Source: Gnetum montanum (taxonomy: Eukaryota > Streptophyta > Gnetopsida > Gnetales > Gnetaceae). Taken from it: a DNA stretch of 64,000 nt. Numbering within the stretch: the first letter of the stretch is position 1; each line of letters begins with the position of its first letter. The notes under the pieces were generated by a model. It ran no database searches and was not told the DNA's origin. It worked only from the letters and a program-made list of their open reading frames with translations. This document shows positions 22,291 to 35,259 of this stretch, one piece after another. The stretch covers positions 89,925 through 153,924 of the forward strand of contig MNCI01030368.1 of assembly GCA_015680685.1 (NCBI GenBank). Direction: 5' to 3'. The position numbers and the translations under genes were made by a program.

Positions 22291-25200
22291 AAGTGCATGT
22301 TTGGAGACATTGACGCCACATGAAGCAAACTAAGAATGGGAAAAACATTTGGATCAATGAGGATATTTCTTGAGACAAACTTGTAGAAAGTGCTAAATAA
22401 TAAAAAAAAATTAAGGAAGCTCATGAACAAGGTTTTGTAACATACGTAAATGCTAGTAATGTGGCAATCATTACAAATAATCAATATTCCAAAAATTATT
22501 AAAAAAAAAACATATAAGCTCTTTAAGGTGTGGATTTTCTTAACATTGATGATGGAATTGCAAATAAAGTTTTTTTTTAAAATAATATTGGCTTCTTTAA
22601 TAGCTTTGATATTTTTAGTTTTATTGAAACTTGGGAAGATGTTAGTTTTGTAGATTTTGTAGTTTCTAGATTTATTAAATTTGTTGCAAGAAATACAAGA
22701 GTAAAACAAAGATGTAGACCTTCTAGAAGCATTATAGTGTTAGTGTGGAAATTTCTTGAAAATTGTGTTCTTTTTGAAAGAATTGATAATCATAAACAAT
22801 ATGTTTGGCTAAAAATATTATGTTAGCATGGTTTATGCTTTCCTTGTCATATGCTATTTTGCTCCTAGAAATGCTACATTGCATAATTCTATAGAGTTGT
22901 CTCATGGTCATCCTTTTTAGTTCTTAGGTAGATATATTGTCGAATTTGCAACAAAAGGCTCAATATTTATTTGTAAAGATTTTAATGCAAAGATAGGTTC
23001 ACAAAAAACAAATATTATTTAATGGCAACAGAATATTAGTAGTTTAGATATTGTTGAAGATCACAACTGGGCCTAACATTCTACAAATGGAATTATTAAT
23101 AAGATGGGAAAATAAGTATAAGTATGGACAAAAATTTTTGATTTTATGATTTGCAATGGACTTGCTAGATTTCCTCAGTCTTCATCATTTACTTTCACAA
23201 GATCTTAAGGTAACTTTTACATTAATTTTCTTTTATGTTCTTATGAAGATATTGATTTTATTAAGGAGTTGAAAGATGAAGAAGATTTAGTGGAGTCTTT
23301 CCATCATTATGTTGAGAGTTTGTTGCAAATTCCAACCATTTCTCATATAACAAAAAATGAGAATAGAAAAAAAATATATCAATATAGACTTACCCTAGCA
23401 GCCAAATAAAAATATATGAATGTAGTAATTAACAAATACACTCTTTGAAAAACAACATAAAAAGCTTAAACAAATTTTGCTTTGAGCAACTAAGCAAGTT
23501 ATCCATTCACAACAACAACCTATGCAAAAGACTTGCTTTGATAAGGATTGCATGTAGGCTAGGTAGAAAATTAAGAATGCAAATAAAACTCATAGATAAA
23601 GTTTAGTTAAGGCATATAAATTCTTAATTAAAACCAAAAGAAGAAAATTTATAGGAATGGCAAGAATATTTTGCTTGCACCATTAAAAAGGAACTTAGAT
23701 AATTTTGACAATGTTTTCATCATAAAGCCTTTATATCATTTAATTTAACTTTTCAAGATATTTGCTCATTTTACAATAAGCTATTTACAGGACAAGATGT
23801 AATTTTAGTATTATTCTATAGCAATTGTCTCTTTAATTTACTCTTAAGAAAGTCATAGAGGGTATTAAAAGGATAACATCTAGCAAAGCTATAGATTCAC
23901 ATGGTTTACATGCAAAATTATTAAAGTGAGCAACATCTACTATTCATAGAGAAATTTTTTGCAAATTAAATTCAACAATGGAGCAAGTGTTATAGTCAAC
24001 ATCTACTAGTAAAGCTATATTATTATATAGAAAGGAGGATGGAAATAATTTCAACAATTATTGAATGATCATTGTGAATAATATTTGTTCTAAGTTGCTA
24101 GGCACTCTGTTAGAAAAGAGAATCAGTTCTTATATTGAAGGTAACCAAGTCAGGGCAAGATGTCAAGTGGGTTTTAGACAAAATCACTCTATTATTGATC
24201 ACTTAGTTACTATTAGACACTACATAGAGTTTGCAAAAATGCCTAATAAAATTTTTTTTTATTAATTTTTCAAAACCATATGATTTGATGATTTGTACAA
24301 AACTGTGGTTGTGCTTGCATAAAATTGGTCTCCCTTCAAATTTAATTACAAAAACTTAAAGATTTTATGAGGAAGTGATTAAAAATTTTTAATTTCAAAG
24401 GAAAATTGGAGTTAAGCAAGGCTATCCACTTTCTCAAAATTTCTTTGGTATCTTTATTAATGAAATGTAAAAATGATTATGTAATGAGCAAGATAGTCAT
24501 GTTATCAAAACTTAATCCCAAGTAGTGAATCTACTTTTATATCAAGATGATGCTACCTTAATCTCTACTATTGTAGAAGGTATGCAAAATATATTTATAA
24601 TTTTAGAAAATTATTGTCATTCATCTAGTTTTCGAGTAAACATAAATATAATTAAATTGATGATTTGGAGTATAATAAACAACTATTATAACTTTTATTT
24701 TCGAGGTGCCAATGTGCAAATAGTAGATTCTTTTAATATTTGGGTCTCATTTATATGAATAATTACATGTGGAAAAAGTACATCAAAGAAAAATAGTTGG
24801 AGGTTTTAAGACTATTTATGCTTTCAAAAATAACTGCAAGGATTTTAGGCCTTTCGGCTTAGAAGGTCAAAAAATAAATTTTTCATACTATAATCTATCC
24901 TACTGTATTATATGGATGTGTTGTTTTGGGACTAGACTCAGTGCTAAACTTTAGAAATATATTGAAAGAGTGCAAAGATTTTTCTTCTTGATGAGTTAAA
25001 GGTTAAGATGCAAACACCTTACTCAATGTTATTATATGAATATGATTTATTACCTTTAGAAGTAGAAGCCTTATGTCAGTTCATTACATATACTCATATC
25101 TTGCATATCTCAAGGTAAGACAAATTCTCTAAAGTAGTTCTTGAGGATTTGTGAGAGCATGGTTGGTATTTTTAGGGAATGCAATGGTTAAGAAAATGGA

Positions 25201-26135
25201 ATATCTCCTAGGAGTATGTGCTATAAAATCCTAAGCATATTCACCAACTAGTTAAGCAAAATATTTTAACACATATCTAGGCTAATGTGGAAGACAAAAG
25301 AAAATTTTATATATACCATATTATATCTAATAAACTAGATGTATAAGCTCACTATCTCTTAGTTTCTATTCTCATCAAGTATCAAAATATGACCAAAAAG
25401 CTTCCCTGAAGTTCTCATCATCTTTGAATTGAAAGTAGAAGATAGATTCAACTTTCCCAAGATGTGCGTATTTTTAGGTTGTGTAAATTAGGAGCCCTTG
25501 TAAATGAGTTACATGTATTTATTTCACGTGCTATAACTATATATTTGAAATAGTGTTATGATGTTACAATAAAAAGCCTGTATGATTTTTTATGCCCCCA
25601 TTGGTGATTGACCAATTTGTAGAGTCTATCTTTATTTTTTATAAAACTGTAATATCTATCTAATAGATCCTATGGGTCTTCAAACATAATAAAACTTCAT
25701 TTCATATTTGCAAATCTTGCATTATCAAATCATCATCCTCATCCTCAGCCTAGCCTTATCCTAATAAAAAAAGATTGGACACATGAGTTCTTCTTTGTTC
25801 TATTAATCATATAAAATCTATTTCTACATCATTTTAAAAGTGGAAGATGGATTCAACTCCCCTAAGAAGAATACATTTGTAGGTTTTGTAGGTTAGAAGT
25901 AATTAAATATGAGTTACATGTGTTTGTTTCTTATGCTGTCACTACCCATTTGATATAGCATTATAATGCTATAATAAAAAAACTTGTATGATTTGTTTTT
26001 GCTACCCCCATTGGTGCTTGGTTGTTTTGTAGAGTCAATGTTTATTATTCATGAAAATGTAATATATATCCAACAGATCCTATAAGTTTTCAGACGTAAT
26101 AAAGCTTCAATTTCAATTTCAATTTCATTATCTTT
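22291..26135 (+). pseudogene. Non-L1 LINE (ORF1 end, endonuclease, RT)
   Basis: Near 22330, KNGKNIWINEDIS resembles the end of ORF1 in LINEs. An endonuclease-like region follows at 22800-23200 with KGSIFICKDFNAKIGS (GDFN-type motif). RT then appears: IALLYRKEDGNNFNNY near 24010-24060, CSKLLGTLLEKRISSYIEGN, then QVGFRQNHSIIDHLVTIRHY (24065-24220), a GVKQGCPLS-like stretch near 24410, and LLLYQDDATLIS, the YADD-box region, at about 24525-24560. This wording fits a Jockey/I/Tad-like clade rather than plant L1 or RTE, but the clade is uncertain. Many stops. The 3' end carries (TTTCAA)n. Confidence 0.65.
25426..26130 (+). repeat. Duplicated LINE 3' end (25426-25715 and 25837-26130) with (TTTCAA)n tail
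   Basis: Both copies contain GATTCAAC..CCCTAAG-like, GAGTTACATGTRTTTRTTTC, CCCCCATTGGTG and TTTTGTAGAGTC blocks. Both end with AATAAARCTTCATTTC-like sequence. The second ends in CAATTTCAATTTCAATTTCA, a short tandem tail typical of some LINE 3' ends. Either a local duplication or two insertions of the same family. Confidence 0.75.
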
Positions 26136-26169
26136 ATCAATTTTACTATCTAATTAGAGCATTAATCCT

Positions 26170-26990
26170 ATGAAGTGGAACTATTTGTAGTGAGAGGAGT
26201 TTTTAGCTTTGAATTGCTACTTTTATTTCACAACTACTTATATTATTGAAATTGCATTATCTTTCTCCTACTAATGTTTAAGTCTTTTGATTCTAGAGCA
26301 TGTCTCTACTTCTTTATTTTAGAAGAAATATTTTCTAGAGTTGTATGTACTAACATAATATCATATGTAAATAGCATAAACTAATTGATTTCACCTTGTA
26401 TTTCCATTGTTAATTCATCCATAATAATGACAAATAAGTATGAGCTAAGCATAAACCTTTAATGTAGATCTATTACGAGTGGAAACTCAAAAGTGGTTTC
26501 ATAAGTTGTTCTAATTTTAATGGTAGTTTCTTCATACATGTCTTGAATCACTTTAATCTATTTATGAAGGATGTTTTTCCTTCATAAGGTGCACCAAATA
26601 ATATTTCTAGGCAATTTGTTATATGATTTTTCCAAGTCAATGAATATTATATGTATATTTATTCTTTGTTTTTTTAAATTTTATCTATCAATTATCATTT
26701 CAAGAAAATAACCTCTATAGTAGATCACCTTAGCATAAATCTAAATTCATTTTTAATTTAATCAATTCAAGTTTGAGACATTGCTCTATGACTCTCTCTC
26801 AAAACTTCATAGTATGGCTTATGAGCTTGATCCCTCTATAGTTTGTACAATTTTGCACATTTGCTTTATTTTTTGTAGATGGAAACAATAATGTTTTTTC
26901 TCCAATTATTGGGCTTTTCTCCATCCTTCAAAATTTTGTTAAATAAATGTGTTAGCCATGAAACTCCTATATCTTCCGATGATTTCCAAG
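26170..26990 (-). pseudogene. RTE-clade LINE reverse transcriptase fragment
   Basis: Minus-strand translation gives IIFIDLEKSYNKLPRNIIWC, VIQDMYEETTIKIRTTYETT, then FVIIMDELTMEIQGEINQFM and LFTYDIMLVHTTLENI. These match the plant RTE consensus motifs (VFIDLEKAYDKVPREVLW, DMY..AKTRVRT, VMDELTR.IQ, FADDIVL). The catalytic FADD box has decayed to FTYD. Stops interrupt it. It is unrelated to the flanking LINEs. Confidence 0.75.
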
Positions 26991-27029
26991 CTTTTATAGA
27001 AATGTTATTTGATCCAAGTCATCTATACC

Positions 27030-27500
27030 ATGTATTATTATAATTTTATTTATTTATTGTTATTTTTTTTTTGCTTTTCAAGCTAGGTAATGCTTCAATG
27101 GTGCATTGTGTCCCAAATTTAGGATCTTTTATGCATAAATATGCAATTTTTATCATTTGTAAGTGGAATCCTATTGTTGATGTCCAATTTGTAGAATATT
27201 CTAAAGTTTCATGTTTTATTAAGCTATTTAATATTTTGTTTATTTTTCAAAGAGCTTAGCAGAAAATTGCTAGTCTTATTTGTCATATTAAGCATATAGA
27301 ATCTATTTCTACACCATTTGATTCTCACCGGCATTTTTCTTTTGTTAAAATCAATCTTCTTAATCGTAAATGAGAATTGGTATTGTAAGCATGTAGAAAG
27401 ACTTACATTCAATAAATTACATATTATAATCTTCTTAACTCTTGTAATTTTTGTCATTGTAAAAGACATTGTTTAATTTTTGTCATTGTAAAAGACATTA
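27030..27500 (+). pseudogene. L1 ORF1 fragment (DUF4283-like and knuckle)
   Basis: Reads CKWNPIVDVQFVEYSKVSCF, IKLFNILFIFQRA, then ITYYNLLNSCNFCHCKRHC. This parallels the minus-strand copy at 11930-12730. The last motif keeps three cysteines of the CCHC knuckle. Broken by TAG and TAA stops. Confidence 0.6.
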
Positions 27501-27502
27501 TT
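27447..27502. repeat. Two-copy direct repeat of about 29 bp
   Basis: TTTTTGTCATTGTAAAAGAC recurs after about 29 bp. Confidence 0.8.
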
Positions 27503-27699
27503 ATTTAATGTTTGTCCTTTTCTACTCAAAAAAAAAGATGCAAAGGAATAGAAAGAAAATATCCTAAAGCTAAATCGATGAGAAATCAAGATAATGTCAA
27601 TGATAAGAATGATAAAATATTAAACTAGAGAAGATAGAAGCTTATGTGAATACTTTTGCTTTTACTATAGGAATTATGTATTGTATAGATAGCATGTAA

Positions 27700-30041
27700 G
27701 AAAAAAAATTTCCTAGGTAAAAAATAAATTGTCTATCCAAGGATGAAATCTTTTATTGATAAGCAAGCTTTAACAAATGTCTAAGAAACTCAATGTAATG
27801 TCAATTGTGTCAAATCCTAAAAATGAATAATAATATTTAAAAAATCAAAGTACATCAGATCATCAAAGAGAATTCTAAAGAAAAAGCCCAATAAATTTGA
27901 GGATGCCTTTTCAAGTTCTAATCCTTGACACAAATCCTAAAAAATCTCCCCTCTAGGGTAGAAAAAGGATTAGATTTTGTCATTATTTAAAAGTGCCCTC
28001 ATAGGTTTTCACTTCTTAATAAAGGGTTTGTTGTAAAGAGAAGGAGAAAAATCTCTCTAAAGAAAAAATAATACATTAATCAAAGGTAAAGAAAAAATTG
28101 CAACAAAAGCTAAAAGCTTACCATCCTTGAGCCTCTAAAACAAAATGAAATTAATACTATAAAAAATAAATTAATTATTCAACTTTCATTGGGAGCATTT
28201 TTACTTGAAGTTGTAGTTGAAAAATGATATCTCTGAAAATATGGTATTTGACACTTGAAGAAAGACGATAGTTATGCTCTTGCTACTAGAAAATAATTGT
28301 ACACTAAAGTTGTCAAATATAATAAAGAACAAGTGGTCAAAAATAATTCTAAATGCAAAGAAATAAAGTAGATAAATAAGGTTGATTACCAATAATGACT
28401 TTATTAATTCTTGGTTTAAAGTTATTACAAATTCTAGATGCCCATTTTCAACCATGTTAAGCAACAAGACACTAAAAAAATATGACAAAATAAGTCTTCA
28501 CTTCTACAAAGAGGATATTGAGAAGAAACATTTCCCATATGTTTAAGATGAGTGTTGATAAGAAGACCTTGATGAATAAGACACCATAAGAAATACAAAT
28601 TTTAGAAAATGTAAGAGCTCTCCAAATATATTTTAGTTTTCGCATTCAAAAGTATAATGATAATTTCATTTTCCAAGCCTTATTGAATTCATTATGAATA
28701 AAATCATTCTTTGTAATAATTTCATAAGCAACTTTTATATTAAAAGGGAAAACATGTCTATCATCCTTTCAAAAAACATGTGGAAAAGCCTAAGGTAAAT
28801 TCTTATCAACTTTAAATAAAATCTGATGATTAGAAGTTAATTTTTTAAAATTCTTTTTCCTTTTCTTATTGAAATCATAGAGGCAAAAAGCTTCATTCCA
28901 AGTAATCCATCTATCATGCATATGTAGATAAGAAATTGTAGTGATACCAAATCTACTCCAAGTGGTACATAATCTATATATATTACTAACCCAAGCTCCT
29001 TCATTGAAAGGAAGCCACCATGGGCTAATTTGCTTAAGTATATCTTCTAAAACTATAATATGATTATAATTTTAATATTTACTAAGCTTTCCCCATATTT
29101 TTAAAATGTGTATGAGAATTGGAAAACCAAGAATAGAAGAGACCTAAGGAAAAAGAAAACAATGAAGAAAGTTATTAGAATACCAATTGTTATCATTCTT
29201 AGGTTTTCCTTGCATAAGTATATTTCTTTAAAGGATCATTTAAAAAATATCTTCATTAATGAACTTTCTAGTCCATTTTTATGCAAGAGAAATACCCTAG
29301 TTATAATAACTAATGAGGCCAAGTCCTTCATCTTTCTTCCTACTAGTGCAAACATCCTAGGCAACTCTAGAAAAACCTTTTCTATGTTGCTTAGAAAACC
29401 AAAGCAATTAATGAATAATATGATCAATTTTCTCATAAGAAATTTTAGAAGCCCAAAAACTGAAGTAATAAACATAAGTTAATTAAAATATTTTTTTAAT
29501 AACTAGAACTTTGCCAGCAAAGGTGAGCTTTTATTATTTCCATTTATCAAGCTTCTTTTTTATTTTATCAATCACATAATTCCCAAAAATATTAATATTA
29601 GGCTCAAAAGAAAAAGGTATTCCTAAAACTTTCAAGACAATCATTTTCAAGACTTTCCAAGGCTTGAGAATAACCCACTTATCAATATTTCCATCACAAT
29701 AAACAATAGATTTTTGCCAATTGATCTAAGACCTAGATAACATGAAGTAATCCTCCACTCTAGCTAAAAGAATATTGATAAGCTGTAGAGAGTTATTGAT
29801 CATAAAAAATCATTTGCAAAATACATGTTAACCAATTGCATACCTTAATCATCAATTAAAATTCCCTTAATAAAATTCCTTTGTAGATCATAATGCAAAT
29901 TTTGTGAAGGAAAATTTTTAGTAATAATAAAAACATAGGAAGCTAGAGGAAAACCTTGATGAACTAATTATTGAAGAGAAAAAGAAGAACTTAATCCAAA
30001 ATTAGTAGCAACTTGAGCATTAGCACTAGTAAGGAACGTAC
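27700..30041 (-). pseudogene. L1 piece 4: RT C-terminal half, zf-RVT region, 3' UTR
   Basis: Minus strand: LVHQGFPLASYVFI (RQGDPLSP motif) near 29940-29980, FAND at about 29810 in place of the FADD catalytic box, INWQKS near 29710, DKIKKKLDKWK near 29560, KLTFAGKVLVIKKIF near 29510, and CTSRKKDEGLGLISYYN near 29320. The 3' UTR at 27860-28060 matches the other L1 at 10660-10830. AATAAAAGATTT (minus strand) near 27765 may be the poly(A) signal. Stops and frameshifts throughout. Confidence 0.8.
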
Positions 30042-31855
30042 TATTGCTGCCAACATTGCTAGTAAATAGGGCCTTATCCGTCCATCTCAAAATCTTTAGT
30101 TTTAACTGGCGATTACTGGTGAGACCTGAGTTTCAACTATCTATATCAAATCAATAATCAAACTAAAAATCAAATTGAATGTAGTGTTCCCATCAACGTG
30201 AGATAACTGCTACTGTCATCCTCCTCACACTAGTGTTGCTCCCATTGTTGCCACTATAAGGCAAGGGCATGTGCTAGCATGGTAGTAGGAAAAATGCACA
30301 TGGGTTGTAGCATGTCAGGAAGGGGTGCATGCAATGACAGAATGGTCCTATTTATGGGGTCACCGAGTTATTGGTATTCTTTTTCTTTTATTATCTTTTG
30401 TTGATCAAGGATGGCATGGCCAATAGTAGCATTATTTTTTGGGGGTTCTTGCAGAGTTGCAAATCCATGAGGATTTGGATTGAGATTTAGATTTCCTTGT
30501 TCTACTAAGTCTCCTCCTCTTAAGAGATGGAGGTCTAAGCATCAATGGCTTCCATCTCTACAAAAGCCACTTCCAAATTCACTAGTAAAGATCAGCAATT
30601 ACAATAAGCAAATACTTCTCTCTCTTTTGTAAGAGCCCAATCTCAAACTGCCATGGACAAACCTACAACTGCAATTAGTGCCCCTCCCCCCCCCCCCTCT
30701 GCATGGTGAGATCACTAGTGATCTCAAATCCAACCATGTTTGTGAAAGAAAATTATAGTAGTTTTAGGGAGGTTGTGTTGAAACTCACCAGTGCTTCATC
30801 TCCCCCTCCTCCTCTTTCATCATCATCATCATCATTACAGCATGTGGGTCCTTGCATAGCCACATTCAAGCTCATCCATGAACAAAATTAGAGAATAGGA
30901 TAACTTAGAAGCCTAGATTTAAAGACCAACAGCAACATCAACACCACCAGCACCAATATCAATATCAAAATCATAATCAGGAGTCTCTACTTCAACAGTA
31001 ACAAGCAACTATAATAGGACAAGGTAGGATTGTAGCAAAGGCACAATAGGTGGAGAGATTTCAAAAAATTAAGGACATTGAAATCAAATATCATAACATC
31101 AATTGGAACATCCAAAGTATTAGTTAGAAGATAAATAAGATCTCTAATTTCCATGCAATAAGGACACATGGCACCCATGCTACCCTTCCTAAGAGAAAAA
31201 TAAGGAGGAGGAGGAGAACGTAAGGGCTATAAAAGCCCATACACATAAATCATAATCAAAAAAATAAAGAAAGGAGAAAGAAAAGTCTATTGGCTTCTCT
31301 CTTTTACTTTCATATATTGCTTCTTCTTCCCTTGTCTTGGTCCATCCCACCATCTCTCGACTCCATATCCCTTCTCTCTTTCCATATTAGTGTTCTTATT
31401 GCTACATGCAACTAACTACCTATTATTGTACATGTAATTGATCACTTTTGGATGCTTCTTGTTGTTGTTTCTATTAGTCATTACTAGTTGGTGTTTTTTT
31501 CTTGCAAGATATTAGTGCTACTTATTGTAGCTACTATGTACTACTGCCATGGCTACTTGTAGCCATTAATGAATCTGCTAAGTTCTCTCTTTTCTCTACT
31601 TCTCATTGTTTTCTTTCTAATATTATGATCTTTCTAAATTATTTTATCTTTAGTATTTCTATTTGAAAATAATTTAATATTTTTAAATTTAGTAATTTTA
31701 TTTAAATTATCAATCACATTCCTCTTCCACCGAGACTATTCCTAGGCTAGCCATGCCTATAAGCAAGGTTCCCCACGCAATGACCTTCTAAAATCAAGAA
31801 CTTTAGGGGCTTTGTATGTTAGTGTGCCTTCATGGCCCAAATTTTCACATCAGCA
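30042..31855 (+). repeat. 5' LTR of element F
   Basis: Aligns along its whole length with 38860-40641, from GGCCTTATCC..CC.CTCAAAAT near the start to ATTAATGAATCTGCTAAGTT and AAATTTTCACATCA at the end. Contains a poly-C run near 30677-30690 and a TCATCATCATCATCAT stretch near 30818. The TG start has become TA here. Confidence 0.85.
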
Positions 31856-31882
31856 CCCTCTCTGGCACTAGAAGGAGGGTTA
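31856..31882 (+). promoter_or_regulatory. Candidate primer binding site of element F
   Basis: Directly after the 5' LTR comes CCCTCTCTGGCACTAGAAGG followed by AGGG. The position and the TGGC start fit a PBS. I cannot name the tRNA with confidence, and it differs from the tRNA-Asp site of the Athila-like elements. Confidence 0.4.
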
Positions 31883-32020
31883 CCATTATGGTTTCCCTCA
31901 ACCACTTTCATTCCTCTACTATCTTATCCTTAGTTTTGATTTCCTTTCTTTTCTTCCTACTTTACTCAAAAAATTCAAAAAAATATTTTAAAAAATTATC
32001 TTTTGTTGTCTACTTAGTTT

Positions 32021-33450
32021 ATGGTTGAACCTAGTGAAACTCTTAGTCCTCGAAGTAGGAAAACTACAAGATAAAACTTCATAGCCAACAATTTTCCAAG
32101 TCATATTCCTACAAGACCTAGATCTAAGTTCCCACATTCTTCAAACATGGCAAAACCTACTACCCAACCTTTGGTCAACAATCCCTTCAACTTTCAAAAC
32201 TTCAACCCAATTCCAAAACCTCTTCAACTTACTTCCCTTTCTTTCAATCCCTCTTTCAATGATGTTTGTCAACATCCTTAGAATTTTAAGACACTACTAG
32301 GCATCCACAACATAATTCAACATGATGTGGCCTGTAGGTCTTTTGTCACTACCTTCTAAGGCACAAAAACTCAATGGCCTCTAACTCTTTCCAACTCATC
32401 AATCTTAACTTGGAATGATTTCAAATCATGTTTTCTTTCTCAATTTGACAAATTTACTAGCCCTACTATAGGTTCTAGTAAGTTTACTAGCCTACGAAAG
32501 CTTAGTGGAGAAACAATTAGAAACTATAATTTAAGATTCCTCCAACAATTGTTGTATGTTCTTGGTAAGATGCAACCAAAACCAATAGGAATCTTAAACT
32601 TTTTTCTCTCAACCATTAATCCCAATATCACCAACTTGCAAGGAGCCATGTCCAAAGTAGTTAAACTTGAATAAATCAATTTTGCAAATTATTTACAATC
32701 CTAATTCAAAACTCTTGGTTTTGGTTCACAAACCTCAATAGTCTCAAATTCATTTCAAACCAATCCTTCAATCCTCAACTCTCTACCAAATATTTAAAGG
32801 TCAAATGCTTCTTCTTCTTCTTAATTTCCTCAAAACTTTGGTCTAAATGATGATCAATCAAAGATCTTAATTTAATCTATTATCAATCCTTCCTCCATAC
32901 CCTCTATCCCTATCCATGAGACAACACAAATATTTAACTTACCTAAGGTTGAGGGTCAACCCCTAATGAATTAAGTCTTAACCACCCTACAAAAGCTTTC
33001 TAATGAAGTTATTGAAATTAACATAACAAGGCAAATGAAAACCTAGGAGAAGAAACTCTTAGCAAATATTGTAGGTTACATAACACCATACAACATTCTA
33101 AGAAGTCTTGCCCTTAATTACAAGCCTTATATGGGGCTATCACACAAGAATTACAAAACAACCAGAAGGAAAAAGCCCTGCTAATGGTTCTAGAAATCCC
33201 TAGTGAAACTGAAAATGAACCAATAGCATCCTTTGAGTAGGTCATGATCAATGAATCTACCCCTACAAATGCATGATTTATAAAGATGAATGACATCATG
33301 AACAACTCTAGTAATCCAAAAGAAAACACATATGTCCCTCCTAGTAAACAAAACCACAATAATACATCTCAATAACAAACACAACTTGGAACATCATTAC
33401 AAATCTAGAATCTTTCCAACTAAAACCAACCTAAGCTTGGGAGTGAGATA
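32021..33450 (+). pseudogene. Element F gag
   Basis: ATG at 32021 opens a frame that continues past several TAG and TAA codons. The retrotransposon gag capsid signature is visible at about 32380-32560: SSILTWNDFKSCFLSQFDKF, then KLSGETIRNYNLRFLQQLL. The N-terminal part is rich in N, P, F and Q. After about 32800 the frame shifts repeatedly. No zinc knuckle was found. Confidence 0.65.
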
Positions 33451-33474
33451 AAAACTTATGATCTTATAGAAAAT

Positions 33475-34175
33475 TTGAAAAGGGTTAAGGCCAACATTTC
33501 CATGTGTGAACTTTTACAATTTAAGAAAGCAAAAGAAGCTATGCATGGATTGATCAATGAATCTAGAGATAAAGGTAAAACCCCTACAAATGATAAACAA
33601 GTTCATTTCGTATATGGTGTTGGAATCTTTGACATACCATTCTTTACCAATAGGCCAAGAAGGACCAACCTCCTTTCCTAACTACTTTAGTTATACTAGG
33701 AAATAATGTTCATAATTTTCTAATAGATTCAGGAGCTACTATAAATGTAATGCCTCTTTAGGTATGTAAAACTTTAAAATCACAAATGATTCTCCAAACC
33801 TGAAGTGTTATGCAACTTGATAGATCCATTGTCCATGTAGTAGGATCACTTAAGGATATCCAAATTTTCATAAATAAATACCATAATTTTTCATGTCATG
33901 TGGACATCTTAGTAGTTGATATGAAACCTACTCATGGCATGCTGATTTCATGTATCTTTGATGGCCAATTTGGAGGTTTCTTTAGATATAATTTCTCAGA
34001 ACTCCTTCTTCCAATCAAAGGAGGATTCAAACATGTTATAATTCCCAAAGAACCTTTTCATAATCATGTCATCTCAAGTCCTAATGAATCTTATGTTACA
34101 TCAACAAATCAAAGTGAAGACTTTATAGAACCATTGATCCTAACTTTGGTAAATACAATCCAGATGAAAATTTAG
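33475..34175 (+). pseudogene. Element F aspartic protease region
   Basis: A pre-protease segment (33475-33681) is followed, in another frame, by VHNFLIDSGATINVMPL at about 33705-33760, a retropepsin active site (DSGA, with the usual NVMP). The frame resumes at 33810-34175 with HVDILVVDMKPTHGMLIS, which corresponds to the ILG.. flap/strand region, although the LLGRPW-like motif is degraded. Frameshift and TAG stops present. Confidence 0.75.
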
Positions 34176-34449
34176 ACATAATGAATGACTTTTTACCTAA
34201 CATAAACCCCTATATTCTTACTCATGACACATCCTATTACCAAACTTATAGGGAAATTTCTAAACTTCACATTGACACACTACGTTTCCACTAACATGAT
34301 GGAAATATTTTTCTATTTGGTGATCCACCATTAATTGGTAAATATAAGGATATTAGCAAAATCCTCACTATCCAATCCTTAGATGATAATCCAATCTATG
34401 ATGATGAAAATTCTTATATCCATCAAAGAGCTTACCTTTTGGATTTCAA

Positions 34450-34866
34450 TAACTTGAACACATGGATACTTAGGATTGATGGCACCTCCTTAAAATGAGG
34501 ATGCAGTGCTGGAATTATGTTAATTCCACCTAGGAAAGCTCCAAAGCTTAAAGCCATTCATTTTTCAAAGCCCATGCCAAACAACATGGTTGAATATGAA
34601 GCTTTAATCCATGGACTAAAGCATTCTATTTACTTTGATCTTTCAAAGTTAAAGATTTATAGTGATTCACAATTAATTCTGAATCAAATTAACAATGTTT
34701 ATGAAGATAAGGATAATTTAATGAGAGCATACAAGACATATGTGCTAGAATTACTTAAGGAATTTGAGCTTATCATGTTAGAACATGTCCATGGAGATGA
34801 AAACCACATTCCTAATGCTTTAGCACAAACTGCTTGTTTTCTTGATCTTTTATATTCTTATGGAGC
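34450..34866 (+). pseudogene. Extra archaeal-type RNase H (aRNH) domain, upstream of RT
   Basis: WILRIDGTSLK at 34465-34498 (first Asp) is followed by one TGA, then GCSAGIML, MVEYEALIHGLKHSI (catalytic Glu), KIYSDSQLILNQIN (second Asp) and HVHGDENHIPNALAQTA, where the expected last Asp (N..ADALA) is Asn. The NN.VEYEAL/YSDSQL wording is that of the second, archaeal-type RNase H of Tat-clade elements and of plant RNase HI. It lies between protease and RT here; in described Tat elements it lies between the canonical RNase H and integrase. Confidence 0.8.
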
Positions 34867-34885
34867 CTAGGATTTTAAAATCATC

Positions 34886-35188
34886 ATGGAAAAGGTTGAT
34901 TGCTACTCCATCCTTGATAATGTGTTATCTTTACAAATTTTTGATGATGATCATCAAATTACTCATTTTCTTACTACTCAAGGGGAGTTTTACGATCTAA
35001 CTCTTGAAGCCTCACATACAAATAACTTGATCCTTATCAATGAAGTTCCACCCAATGCTATTACTCAGAAAGTTCAAATGGATAACAAAATTGAAGTCCT
35101 GCCACATAAAGATTGGCAAGTATTAGCAGAAATTGAAATTACTTTAGTCAAAAAGAAAAATAAAAAAATACCCTATTTGAATAGGTAA
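34886..35188 (+). pseudogene. Linker between aRNH and RT (element F)
   Basis: A 100-codon open segment (KVDCYSILDNVLSLQIFDDD ... HKDWQVLAEIEITLVKK) in line with the aRNH, showing that aRNH and RT belong to one polyprotein. No catalytic motif seen. Ends in a TAA, and the RT frame resumes after about 150 bp. Confidence 0.55.
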
Positions 35189-35259
35189 ACACTTACATTT
35201 TGATTAAAGAGGTATTTTAATTATAGTGTTGCATCAATTTAATGATGTTTTAGCCTAGT

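Noticed and set aside
22209-22709. 166-codon minus frame
   Set aside because: Very AT-rich, overlaps the LTR end and LINE ORF1 on the opposite strand, no recognisable motif; antisense shadow.
28201-29482. Frames of 95-124 codons on both strands at 28.2-29.5 kb as host genes
   Set aside because: The minus-strand ones are fragments of L1 ORF2, and the plus-strand 124-codon frame is its antisense.
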